Origin: a virus
IMG/VR virus record: IMGVR_UViG_3300008262_000249
Location: 1 to 35,921 of that record
Length of the DNA stretch: 35,921 nucleotides
Direction: 5' to 3' (one strand)
The position numbers and the translations under genes were made by a program. The first letter of the stretch is position 1. Every line of letters starts with the position of its first letter. The notes under the pieces are model-generated. The model worked only from the letters and a program-made list of their open reading frames with translations. It had not been told where the DNA came from and searched no databases. Below, piece after piece: positions 15,094 through 22,314 of the stretch.

Positions 15094-15765
15094 TTATAAG
15101 TTTCCAGTTTCTTGTAACATTTCATACACCTGACTATATTCATATAATTTGGTTCTAAGTGCAAAAGCCTTTCTAAGTTTTGCATCGCCACCTAATGGTT
15201 CAACATTATGTGCAACTCTAACGTCCAGCATATATGCTTCTCCAGTTTGAGCCACAAAAGATCCAATTTCATAAACATCATCAAATGTGTATACCGCATC
15301 AACGTATGTTATTTCTTCACAAGTTGGCATATTTTGTTTTTCAGACACAAATTCTTTAACTCTTGTTTTTAATTCCTCAACATTAACATTTTGGTCTATA
15401 ATTGTTCCCCCATCAACACCATGGTGTCTATCTTCTTCTGTCTTCCAAGAATTTGCTCCTGGTTTTGGTTTGAAGAAAACTGTCCTGTAATTCTGTGGGT
15501 CATAATAAAAATTGATTGTTGTTATAAAATCATTATCAACGTGTGGTAACAACAAACTATTAATAGACATTCTTGTTACTTGAAAATCTTTCCAATACCT
15601 TTCAGGTATAACTTTATACAACACTTCTTTTTCAGGTTCTGGTGTCCAAATTGTACTGTGTCTTACACCTAGTCCATATTTTCCAGCAAATGAATCAGCC
15701 TTACCTTGTGGTATAATGGTGTGTGGCATATATTCATATGTATGTTTTAATTTAACAAACGACAT
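15094..15765 (-). CDS. 2OG-Fe(II) oxygenase-like protein, paralogue 1
   Basis: 223 residues. HxD at H75/D77 (LLPHVDND), core INFYYDP, distal H186 (VAHNVEP) and R198 (LRKAFALRT) complete the 2OG oxygenase set. It is clearly related to the next gene: both share an opening MxFxKL, a KxIWxPE block, RYWxDF, PHxDxxxITxINFY, TxFxKPK, EIGSFVA or EVGSFVA and LRKAxxL. This copy has an insertion of about 45 residues between FFKPK and EIGSFVA. Substrate unknown. Confidence 0.78.
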   Translation of the reverse strand: MSFVKLKHTYEYMPHTIIPQGKADSFAGKYGLGVRHSTIWTPEPEKEVLYKVIPERYWKDFQVTRMSINSLLLPHVDNDFITTINFYYDPQNYRTVFFKPKPGANSWKTEEDRHHGVDGGTIIDQNVNVEELKTRVKEFVSEKQNMPTCEEITYVDAVYTFDDVYEIGSFVAQTGEAYMLDVRVAHNVEPLGGDAKLRKAFALRTKLYEYSQVYEMLQETGNL

Positions 15766-16285
15766 TATTGGTTTCCTTTAACATTTCTAGTACGTCCTGA
15801 TACTTATGAACAAAAGTTCCTAAGGTAATGGCTTTACGTAAATTAAATTTACCCTTAACGCCATGTATTTGACTTACATCAAGTAACCAAATATCATAAT
15901 CTTTAGCAACAAAACTACCAACTTCAATTAAATCTTCTTCAAAATATATATGTCCATTGGTTTGATTCTCAACCTGTACAGTTTTTGGAATCTCCACCTT
16001 CGGTTTATAAAAAGTTGTTGTGCAACCTTCGGTTTGCATATAGAAATTTATAGAGGTGATAATTTCAGTATCTGTGTGTGGTGGGATTATACAATCAATT
16101 GTCATAACTGTCAAGTGAAAGTCCTGCCAATACCTTTTTGGTAATACAGCATAAATCTTTTCTGCTTCAGGTGACCATATTTTCTTATAGTCAATACCTT
16201 TACCATCAAATTTGAAATTTTTTAATGGGTCGGTAATTGCATATATTGGTTTTTCAAAAGATTTTTCCAGCTTGGTAAACATCAT
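15752..16285 (-). CDS. 2OG-Fe(II) oxygenase-like protein, paralogue 2
   Basis: About 177 residues. H72/D74 by the longest numbering (PPHTDTE), core INFYMQTEG, distal H143 (QIHGVKG) and R152 (NLRKAITL). It is a shorter paralogue of the previous gene without its middle insertion. I place the start at the ATG that overlaps the preceding stop as ATGA, because MMFTKLEKSFE then aligns with MSFVKLKHTYE of the paralogue; an ATG six bases earlier is possible. Its 3' end overlaps the start of its paralogue by 14 bases, consistent with tandem duplication. Confidence 0.78.
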   Translation of the reverse strand: MMFTKLEKSFEKPIYAITDPLKNFKFDGKGIDYKKIWSPEAEKIYAVLPKRYWQDFHLTVMTIDCIIPPHTDTEIITSINFYMQTEGCTTTFYKPKVEIPKTVQVENQTNGHIYFEEDLIEVGSFVAKDYDIWLLDVSQIHGVKGKFNLRKAITLGTFVHKYQDVLEMLKETNNVVC

Positions 16286-16974
16286 TTCCATTCTTTAATC
16301 TTTGCCATGCGACCAGCCCAAGATTTTAAAATTACCGTATTTTGTGCATTTTTATCTACCACTTTTCTTAGGTCGGTTGATAGTGAAATACGTAGGTCAT
16401 CGGATTTATTTTCGTCAACTCCATGCAACACATATGACGGAAAGAATATCAATCTACCTTCAACCGGTTTATATCTACGTTCTCTTAATTTTGGTGTACT
16501 ACTTAGTGTATTGTTTAACCAATCAATGGCCTGTGCGGAATCAAATAATACAAGGTCACCACAACCTTCTTTAACTTTGATATAATACGTTGCTGCAATT
16601 GCTGATTCGGTGTGTCCATGCACCTCTAAGCGTTCTCCTGGTTCACGCACATTGACCCAACCCATGAAGTGTTCACAACCACGAATGTTTAACATCCTGA
16701 GTTGTGGAATATTTTGCACAATCTTCTTGGTTACAATGTCTATAATTTCTTGTTTGAGTATATCTAAGTTGGGTCTACTGTAGTCCCATATACTGTTGTT
16801 TGGATCCTTATCTTTACCCAATACAATATCTTTACCAATACCATAAATTTCATCCAATAATGTCTCATTAAATTGTTCATCGAATTTAGTTTGCACTTCC
16901 CACACCGGACTTTGCCAAAACATATTCTGTGCATTTTGGTACCAATGGTACGCATCTCTGTCATCTTTTGTCAT
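16282..16974 (-). CDS. 2OG-Fe(II) oxygenase, 2OG-FeII_Oxy_5 type
   Basis: 230 residues. The pattern is that of the phage-common Oxy_5 type: WVNVREPGERLEVHGHTE (H119, H121, E123), AATYYIKV, a GDLVLFD turn, then GRLIFFPSYVLHGVDEN with H184 and RISLSTDL with R195. The iron site here would be H121-x-E123 or H119-x-H121 with H184, and R195 for 2-oxoglutarate. Its stop overlaps the next gene (ATGA). The fold differs from the two neighbours downstream, so the cassette was not built only by duplication. Confidence 0.8.
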   Translation of the reverse strand: MTKDDRDAYHWYQNAQNMFWQSPVWEVQTKFDEQFNETLLDEIYGIGKDIVLGKDKDPNNSIWDYSRPNLDILKQEIIDIVTKKIVQNIPQLRMLNIRGCEHFMGWVNVREPGERLEVHGHTESAIAATYYIKVKEGCGDLVLFDSAQAIDWLNNTLSSTPKLRERRYKPVEGRLIFFPSYVLHGVDENKSDDLRISLSTDLRKVVDKNAQNTVILKSWAGRMAKIKEWK

Positions 16975-16982
16975 AATAAAAA

Positions 16983-17369
16983 TCAGTAATTTTGTTTTTC
17001 AAACCATTCTTTAAATTGTCTTAGGTGTTCCAATTTCAACTGATGTTCCTCATCTGTCAAATCAGCATCTTTCGGTAAAGATGCATAATTTTCATATTCT
17101 TCTGTTGGATTTCTAAAAATTGGATCATTTGCCGTTGTCCAACCAGCTTCCGTGAATTTCTGAATCTGTCCGTCAAATAGTTCCACTAATACATCCTCAT
17201 ACTCATAACTCATGCGGAAAAATTCATCTTTTTCTTCTTCACTTAAAGCAGCAACTCTTTCGAAGAATGTTTTTTTTACAAAATTTGGTATTAATGTTTT
17301 ATCGTATAAAATATTTTCATTATTATATGTTTTTATTGTTGGAAGTAAAGTATGTGAATATTTTTTCAT
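16983..17369 (-). CDS. Hypothetical protein, EWxEKQ-tailed family, copy 1
   Basis: 128 residues from MKKYSHTLL, whose ATG overlaps the stop of the previous gene (ATGA); an ATG 15 bases earlier is possible. No domain recognised. It is acidic and helical in the second half and ends FKEWFEKQNY, resembling the end of the upstream neighbour (YKEWLEKQ). Both also carry an SxEEKDEFF or TQQKKERVF helix followed by ...VELFDGQI or ...LTKIFGNAL, so the two look like diverged copies. Cys is absent. The cassette context suggests a partner or substrate of the modifying enzymes, but nothing proves it. Confidence 0.7.
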   Translation of the reverse strand: MKKYSHTLLPTIKTYNNENILYDKTLIPNFVKKTFFERVAALSEEEKDEFFRMSYEYEDVLVELFDGQIQKFTEAGWTTANDPIFRNPTEEYENYASLPKDADLTDEEHQLKLEHLRQFKEWFEKQNY

Positions 17370-17656
17370 TGTTTTTCCAACCATTCTTTATATTCTCTAA
17401 CATATGCATTATCAACATTATCTCTAGTCAATTTTGGAACAAAAACCGCACTTTCGGCCAAAGCGTTCCCAAAAATTTTTGTTAGTAAATTTTCATGTTT
17501 TGTTAACAGTTCAAAAACACGTTCTTTTTTTTGTTGCGTCATTGAGTCAAAGGCATTTGAACTATATGTGTTAAAAAAATGTCTCAGATGTTCATCTGTA
17601 TAATCCAGATTGTTAATCAATATTTTAACCGGTCTTATACTAGAATATGTCGTCAT
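17366..17656 (-). CDS. Hypothetical protein, EWxEKQ-tailed family, copy 2
   Basis: 96 residues without a recognised domain. An N-terminal strand-rich part (IRPVKILINNLDY) is followed by helices (HLRHFFNTYSS, KKERVFELLTKHENLLTKIF) and the tail REYKEWLEKQ. Related to the next gene by its tail and central helix. The start overlaps the stop of the Cys-rich protein gene, so translation is likely coupled to it. Function unknown. Confidence 0.7.
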   Translation of the reverse strand: MTTYSSIRPVKILINNLDYTDEHLRHFFNTYSSNAFDSMTQQKKERVFELLTKHENLLTKIFGNALAESAVFVPKLTRDNVDNAYVREYKEWLEKQ

Positions 17657-18546
17657 TATGCCACCTTTTTCTTTGGAATAAATCTCTCAATAAAACGACC
17701 TAGTTCTGCAACCAATTTGAACATTACAAAAATTACAACAAGGCCAGCACCTTTTAAGAAACCAGGTTCTTTTTTACTTGGTCCAAACCAACGTTGCCAT
17801 ACACCAATTACCTTACAGATTGGTGTGCCAAACACAAACATCATTTTACCTGTCAGACTGCCTGTTTCCTTTTCACCCATCAAGTATGCCATTTCTTCTG
17901 CCCAAGGTGTTGCAATATCGTGAGCCCAAGTGATGGACCATTTCTTTGCAGCTGCACTAAATTCTTCATCGGACATCCAAGGCATCATCTTAGGACCTTT
18001 GCCATCCATCCAATCAACAACAATTTCTGCCCATGCACGATAACCATTGTAGATATCTGGATTAGTTTTTTGCAAACGTTCACCAAATGCTTGGTCTGCT
18101 TCAAAAATGTTTTTCTTCATCAATCCCAAATCAAACAACTTGGTACAAATAATCTTTGAACAATTGCAATTATAAGAAAAACAATTTTGGTTTGATGTGC
18201 AGTTGTATACGGGTGTTGTTGATAACTGACAGTCTCCAGTTTGTAACCAAGCCTGAGTATCACAGTTTGCACAATTTACTGCGGTACAATTATTGGTTTT
18301 ATTACATTGAATATTACCACAATTACAATTTTTTGCGGTATTGTTTACGTTATTACAATTTCCAGCATTATTCTGTCTATAATATCTCAACCCACCAAAA
18401 GAACCTAAATTTGATGTACCTGGTCTTATAGCTGGTTTTATAAAACCATTTAAAAAAGTCAATTCCGTAGGAACGGTATATATTCGGCCAAGTTCTGCAT
18501 TAATGTTTGAAAATCCGATAGGTTGACCTGGTGCTGGTAGTGGCAT
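17656..18546 (-). CDS. Cys/Asn-rich virion-like protein
   Basis: 296 residues in three parts. Residues 1-55 (QPIGFSNINAELGR, TFLNGFIKPAIRPG, LGSFGGL) look like the N-terminal segment repeated in tail and neck proteins of aquatic T4-like phages. Residues 64-134 hold 13 Cys, ten of them in Asn-Cys pairs. Residues 137-250 are helical and Trp-rich (KMMPWMSDEE, WAHDIATPWAEEMAYL). A hydrophobic helix at about 268-286 (GLVVIFVMFKLVAEL) and a basic end follow. It lies directly downstream of the SPASM radical SAM gene, so it is the obvious candidate substrate, though it may simply be a disulfide- or metal-rich virion protein. No enzyme motif seen. Confidence 0.72.
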   Translation of the reverse strand: MPLPAPGQPIGFSNINAELGRIYTVPTELTFLNGFIKPAIRPGTSNLGSFGGLRYYRQNNAGNCNNVNNTAKNCNCGNIQCNKTNNCTAVNCANCDTQAWLQTGDCQLSTTPVYNCTSNQNCFSYNCNCSKIICTKLFDLGLMKKNIFEADQAFGERLQKTNPDIYNGYRAWAEIVVDWMDGKGPKMMPWMSDEEFSAAAKKWSITWAHDIATPWAEEMAYLMGEKETGSLTGKMMFVFGTPICKVIGVWQRWFGPSKKEPGFLKGAGLVVIFVMFKLVAELGRFIERFIPKKKVA

Positions 18547-18575
18547 TTTTTCTACTCTCTATAATGTTGTTGTAG

Positions 18576-18583
18576 TTATTTAG
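18576..18583 (-). promoter_or_regulatory. Candidate late promoter of the Cys-rich protein
   Basis: The minus strand reads ACTAAATA, containing the late core TAAATA, 31-36 bases upstream of the ATG, the same distance as at gp48. It overlaps the stop codon of the radical SAM gene. Two mismatches from TATAAATA make it weaker than the copy at 10517. Confidence 0.45.
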
Positions 18584-20031
18584 TTTTCTAAACGAGATTT
18601 ACCATAAACCAAAACTTCATCAACTTCACCAATAATCTCTTTAATTACCTTGATTGGTATAATTTTTTTCTGTTTATCTTCTTCGTGCGTGAATATATTA
18701 CCAAAGATATCTTGTCGGTCAAGAGGTAGAGTATCACTCTTAATTAGTGTCGGAATATAACCACCTGTCATGACTGTGAATCCGGCCGCAAATAATGCCA
18801 CGTTATCAGAGTATGCATTAGCACAAGAAACATCCCAAAACTTTTCGTCCAAGAACATACATGCACCTTTACAGACATGTAACACTGGACACTCTGGACA
18901 TTCTTTTCGGTTAGACCAATGTGTAACAGACTTCAATTCAACTTTCGCATAATCTTCCAAGTTTCCACCATGGTGTGATTCACCGTTTTTGGAAATTTCC
19001 AAAGAACTCACATTCTGGCAGGTCATAACGTTACCACGTAAATCGACAGACAAAGTGTGTTCATCATCCATACCACACTTTTGACCCAAATATTTAGATT
19101 CTCTATGAGACAATACACCAGTCACAAAATCATCAATTTTACCTAATTGTGCTCTGAAACCAATTTGACCTTCTGTGCCATACAACTCACCAAAGGCACG
19201 TTGTCTAAAATCAAAATGTTCTTGTTTTGTGATTAGTGAGTATGATATACCTTCTTCGTCATAGGCATCAACCATTGAACCTTCACCCAAGATAACATTT
19301 TCGTCACCAGTAAGATTTACGAACCAATCATAGATTTCTTTACGACTTTGATTTTTAGAGTTCAACATTGAATTGAAACTAAAACTTTTACCAAGTCTAG
19401 TCATCATACGATAGAATCCCAAAATACGTTCTTTCTGTTCAGGATCATCAAACGGATCAGGACCACGTACAAATTGACCTGGTCCATCATGTGAAATAGA
19501 CACAGCAAAATCCATCATCATTAACCAATCAATAATTTCATCAGTTAGTATCGAACCATTGGTGATAACACTGAATTGTGGTTTGGTTTTCCAACCATCA
19601 AATTTTTCAGCGATGGCCTCAGCCAATGGTTTCATTGTTTTCCAATAAACAAGAGGCTCACCACCCCAAAATTCAATTTTCAGACCAACATCTTCATCAA
19701 AGTGTAATACATTTAATTTTTCCATAAAAACATCAATGTCTTTTTTGGAAGTTTCTGGCTGACGTTCAACAAATTTCTGTGAACAATAATCACAAGAATA
19801 GTTACAACTCAATCCCATTTGAATTTTTAAATGACTAATTAATTTAGATTTCTTGAGTGGTCTATTCTTATCAAAAGATTTGTATGGTTTGAGTCTATGT
19901 TGAGGCATTTGGTCCTGTGGATATTCAAAAAGATTACCATCGGAGTCCTTCAACACATTAGCCATGTTGTCATAGAAAAATGTTTGTGTATCACCGTCTT
20001 CGAAACGTGTGGCTTGAATTTCAAAAATCAT
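18580..20031 (-). CDS. Radical SAM/SPASM peptide-modifying enzyme
   Basis: 483 residues. The cluster-binding CxxxCxxC is at C76, C80 and C83 (GLSCNYSCDYC), followed by KIEFWGGEPLVYW (SAM-binding GGEP), SVITNGS and AVSISHDGP. A C-terminal Cys-rich region, GQKCGMD, VMTCQN, CPECPVLHVCKGACMF and DVSCANAY, is a SPASM/twitch-type domain for auxiliary Fe-S clusters. This architecture is typical of anaerobic sulfatase-maturating and RiPP peptide-modifying enzymes, which act on Cys, Ser or other residues of a protein substrate. A strong AGAGGAAA site precedes the ATG. It stands immediately upstream of the Cys/Asn-rich gene. Confidence 0.87.
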   Translation of the reverse strand: MIFEIQATRFEDGDTQTFFYDNMANVLKDSDGNLFEYPQDQMPQHRLKPYKSFDKNRPLKKSKLISHLKIQMGLSCNYSCDYCSQKFVERQPETSKKDIDVFMEKLNVLHFDEDVGLKIEFWGGEPLVYWKTMKPLAEAIAEKFDGWKTKPQFSVITNGSILTDEIIDWLMMMDFAVSISHDGPGQFVRGPDPFDDPEQKERILGFYRMMTRLGKSFSFNSMLNSKNQSRKEIYDWFVNLTGDENVILGEGSMVDAYDEEGISYSLITKQEHFDFRQRAFGELYGTEGQIGFRAQLGKIDDFVTGVLSHRESKYLGQKCGMDDEHTLSVDLRGNVMTCQNVSSLEISKNGESHHGGNLEDYAKVELKSVTHWSNRKECPECPVLHVCKGACMFLDEKFWDVSCANAYSDNVALFAAGFTVMTGGYIPTLIKSDTLPLDRQDIFGNIFTHEEDKQKKIIPIKVIKEIIGEVDEVLVYGKSRLEN

Positions 20032-20058
20032 CGTCTTTCCTCTTATGTATTGGAATAA

Positions 20059-20066
20059 TATTTATC
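20059..20066 (-). promoter_or_regulatory. Candidate late promoter of the SPASM enzyme
   Basis: The minus strand reads GATAAATA, one mismatch from the T4 late consensus, in the short gap between the phoH stop and the enzyme start (28-35 bases from the ATG). Position matches the late motifs before gp48 and the Cys-rich gene. Confidence 0.55.
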
Positions 20067-20831
20067 CTAGTAACCTAAGTCTTCACAGGCCACGATCCAT
20101 TGTTTTACTAGACTTGAACGAACAATATCGTCTGGTGTAAAGTATATTTCCTGAAAGGATGGCATCTTTCTTGCCACTTCTAAGAAACTATGGAATGCTG
20201 TTTGGTCTTTGTTACTCTTAATTAAATCTGTCTGTTTAAAATCACCCGAAAATATAATTTTTGACCTGTGTCCGACACGGGTAATAATTGTATTCACCTC
20301 TGACCAGTTCAAGTTTTGGTTCTCATCTACAATAATAATTGCATCATCAATAGAGATACCACGAATCGCTGTAGTAGATATAAATCGTACATGGTTTTGT
20401 TCTTTTAATCTATCCCATGCATCAGAACGACCAAATAGTGTGGCCGCAATTTCTTTGTAAGGTAATTCATAGATTTCTTGTTTTTCTTCAAGATTACCAG
20501 GCAAATAACCAACATCACGTAATTGAACAAGTGACCTAACAACCACCACTTGTTTGAATGAATTCGATTTATCCAAAACTTCTTCTATTGATTTATATAG
20601 TGCCAAAAAGGTTTTGCCTACTCCAGGACTACCGAATAGTCCCATGAAGTAGGCACCGCCTTTATACATCTCAAAGAATAATCTTTGATTCTCTGTTAAT
20701 GGTTCAAACGTCTTTAGATGGTCTGGTTTAATCTTTAATGAATTGTTTACTGCGGGTTGATGCCTCGTCTTATTTTCATCCTCTTGTAGTTGTTCCGCTG
20801 CGTATCTGGCCGTTGTTTTTTTTGTAACCAT
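20067..20831 (-). CDS. phoH: PhoH-like ATPase
   Basis: 254 residues. The Walker A motif is GSPGVGKT at about residues 67-74; VRSLVQLRDVGYLPGNLEEK (a PhoH signature, given whole at 20 residues) and the Walker B IDDAIIIVDENQN follow, then FSGDFKQTD. PhoH-family P-loop proteins are abundant in marine phages; their role is debated (RNA metabolism or phosphate-starvation-like regulation). I choose the ATG five bases after a strong AAGGGG; a TTG one codon earlier is unlikely. Its N-terminus overlaps the preceding small gene by 56 bases. Confidence 0.9.
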   Translation of the reverse strand: MVTKKTTARYAAEQLQEDENKTRHQPAVNNSLKIKPDHLKTFEPLTENQRLFFEMYKGGAYFMGLFGSPGVGKTFLALYKSIEEVLDKSNSFKQVVVVRSLVQLRDVGYLPGNLEEKQEIYELPYKEIAATLFGRSDAWDRLKEQNHVRFISTTAIRGISIDDAIIIVDENQNLNWSEVNTIITRVGHRSKIIFSGDFKQTDLIKSNKDQTAFHSFLEVARKMPSFQEIYFTPDDIVRSSLVKQWIVACEDLGY

Positions 20832-20970
20832 CAATTCCCCTTTGAAATAATGCTGAAACTTTTGTGGTAGAATCGGGTTTCTTTTTCTTCCGATTCTTAC
20901 CGGAATTCTTTACTTGAGGTTTCTCCTCAGTTTTCTTTTTAGGTAGAAATAGTGCAGGTACTTGGGCCAT
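20776..20970 (-). CDS. Small basic hypothetical protein
   Basis: 64 residues starting MAQVPALFLPKKK. The ATG overlaps the stop of the upstream gene (TAATG) and sits seven bases after AAGGG. The protein is Lys/Arg-rich (KNRKKKKPDS) and probably disordered or nucleic-acid binding. Its last 19 codons overlap phoH in another frame. The good start site supports it, but the overlap makes it less certain than its neighbours. Confidence 0.55.
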   Translation of the reverse strand: MAQVPALFLPKKKTEEKPQVKNSGKNRKKKKPDSTTKVSALFQRGIDGYKKNNGQIRSGTTTRG

Positions 20971-21245
20971 TACCATTCCCTTGGTCGTTTTGTTTTATGA
21001 CCAGACATGGTATTTCCTGGAATGGTTTCTTTCATTCTTTGAATGACACCGGTTTCAAAGGCCGAATGTGGTTGACCGATACCAGGAACACTCATGCGCT
21101 GGCCATCACCAAAACCTGGAATGCCATCAACTGAAAAATATCGTTCTAAGTGGGGATTGTTTGTTTTAAACTCATCATACTCAGCAAGGCGCATGGTATG
21201 TTCTTCAATTTCATCTGTATTCTTATTCAAAAATGTATAAATCAT
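20970..21245 (-). CDS. Conserved hypothetical protein (MIYTFxN, HLERYF family)
   Basis: 91 residues. MIYTFLNKNTDEIEEHTM, AEYDEF and NPHLERYF form a block I recognise from small proteins of T4-like aquatic phages. The start resembles FmdB-type zinc-ribbon regulators, but the Cys pairs are missing, so zinc binding is not expected. It ends in a Gly/Arg/Lys-rich tail. The start overlaps the previous stop; an exact late motif lies about 70 bases upstream inside that gene. Confidence 0.72.
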   Translation of the reverse strand: MIYTFLNKNTDEIEEHTMRLAEYDEFKTNNPHLERYFSVDGIPGFGDGQRMSVPGIGQPHSAFETGVIQRMKETIPGNTMSGHKTKRPREW

Positions 21246-21802
21246 GCGGTTTGAAACCAGTTAGGAATGTTACGGGAATTTACCTTGCCTCGCCACGATG
21301 CAAGATGCATCTTATTATTTATATAGTAATTACGGTAAGACTTGATTGAATCGCCTGCCACTTTTACATCATCGGGCATTGCTGGTGTTGGCTCTGTGAA
21401 AGCTACGTGATGAGGAATGTTTGTTGGTGGATACATCAATTCTTCTTCAAGACCAGATAATTCAACTTTGTGAACTTTACCATAACGATAAGTGTACTCA
21501 CGACACAATTCTGTCAATAGCTTAGACAACCAAACATAGTTAGCATATGATTGTCTACACCAAATTGCTGATGGATGGTTGATATGAGTAGCCTTATACA
21601 ATGTATAATCACGACTATCGCCTAGTGTCCAGAATTTCCTTTTTCTACCTGAAGCAGAAATACCTTCAAGTTCCACGCCATCAATAACACGATGAGCAGT
21701 AGAAAGTAACTGAGCATATTCGAGAATCATTTTGATACAATGCTTGTCGTTGTGCATTTCAGCACAAGTTTTGGGGTCATTGTGTAGATAAAAGATATTC
21801 AT
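21242..21802 (-). CDS. Conserved phage protein (NDPKTCAEMHNDKH family)
   Basis: 186 residues. MNIFYLHNDPKTCAEMHNDKH, MILEYAQLLSTAHR, THINHPSAIWCRQSYANYVWL and EYTYRYGKVHK are blocks familiar from many phage genomes without a settled function. Conserved His/Asp (H17, D19, H21, H37) at the N-terminus could bind metal. It ends in a Trp/Asn-rich region (SWRGKVNSRNIPNWF). It overlaps both neighbours by four bases (ATGA), placing it in a coupled run. Confidence 0.78.
   Translation of the reverse strand: MNIFYLHNDPKTCAEMHNDKHCIKMILEYAQLLSTAHRVIDGVELEGISASGRKRKFWTLGDSRDYTLYKATHINHPSAIWCRQSYANYVWLSKLLTELCREYTYRYGKVHKVELSGLEEELMYPPTNIPHHVAFTEPTPAMPDDVKVAGDSIKSYRNYYINNKMHLASWRGKVNSRNIPNWFQTA
21316..21323 (-). 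promoter_or_regulatory. Exact late motif TATAAATA inside a gene
   Basis: Exact T4 late consensus on the minus strand in the 3' part of the gene, 71-78 bases upstream of the next start, a distance similar to the copy at 10517. In coding AT-rich DNA it could be chance. Confidence 0.4.
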
Positions 21803-21930
21803 AGGAACAAATGTTTAAAGAAAGCAAACAATAAACCAAAAATTAATGCAGGTGCAATTATACCCCAAATTAATATGATTGCCAGATAAAAAGGCAATAA
21901 TAATATATGTTTTATGATTTCACCTAACAT
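21799..21930 (-). CDS. Small membrane protein, 43 residues
   Basis: A 43-residue frame, MLGEIIKHILLLPFYLAI then ILIWGIIAPALIFGLLFAFF, with almost its whole length hydrophobic, one long or two short membrane helices. Its ATG overlaps the upstream stop (TAATG) and its stop overlaps the downstream ATG (ATGA), the same coupling style as its neighbours, which argues that it is real. It is too small for homology claims; function unknown. Confidence 0.6.
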   Translation of the reverse strand: MLGEIIKHILLLPFYLAIILIWGIIAPALIFGLLFAFFKHLFL

Positions 21931-22079
21931 TACCAATGCCTTATGACGCCTGCAATTATAAAAAGGTTTGTGATGATGTATGATAACACAATAATGGTTC
22001 TAATGCAAGCGATCCTGTTGGCTTCGCTGTCATTGTTACCACTTTTCTCACCTAAAGCTTTACACCACAGGCGCCACAT
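21930..22079 (-). CDS. Small membrane protein, 49 residues
   Basis: 49 residues: MWRLWCKALGEKSGNND, a polar stretch, then a membrane helix (TIIVLSYIITNLFIIAGVI) and a short basic end. The MWRLWCKALGEK start is one I associate with small proteins of T4-like aquatic phages. It begins inside the last 20 bases of the previous gene and ends in TAATG with the next. Function unknown; one-helix membrane protein with a cytoplasmic or periplasmic head. Confidence 0.62.
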   Translation of the reverse strand: MWRLWCKALGEKSGNNDSEANRIACIRTIIVLSYIITNLFIIAGVIRHW

Positions 22080-22314
22080 ACGGTAATTTAATCCTAGGAA
22101 CATCTACCCACAAACCATGGGTTTTTATGTTGCCATACTGGTCATGGATATTTTTTTTCACCTGTAATGAAACCTTCGTTATCTTGTCATTCTCCATATA
22201 CTCAACGACCTGAAATTCATAACTGATTGGTTCAGTCATTACGAATGACAGAGCATGCCACTGTTGTTGCACTGAAGTGCCATAGAAGGTGTTGGTTGTT
22301 AATACTAAACTCAT
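22060..22314 (-). CDS. Hypothetical protein, 84 residues
   Basis: No recognised domain. The composition (QWHALSFVMTEPISYEFQVVEYM, given in parts QWHALSFVM and YEFQVVEYM) suggests a small beta-sheet protein. Its start overlaps the previous stop (ATGA). It ends in a Pro-rich strand (RIKLPYVAPVV). Soluble by appearance and without Cys. Function unknown. Confidence 0.68.
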   Translation of the reverse strand: MSLVLTTNTFYGTSVQQQWHALSFVMTEPISYEFQVVEYMENDKITKVSLQVKKNIHDQYGNIKTHGLWVDVPRIKLPYVAPVV

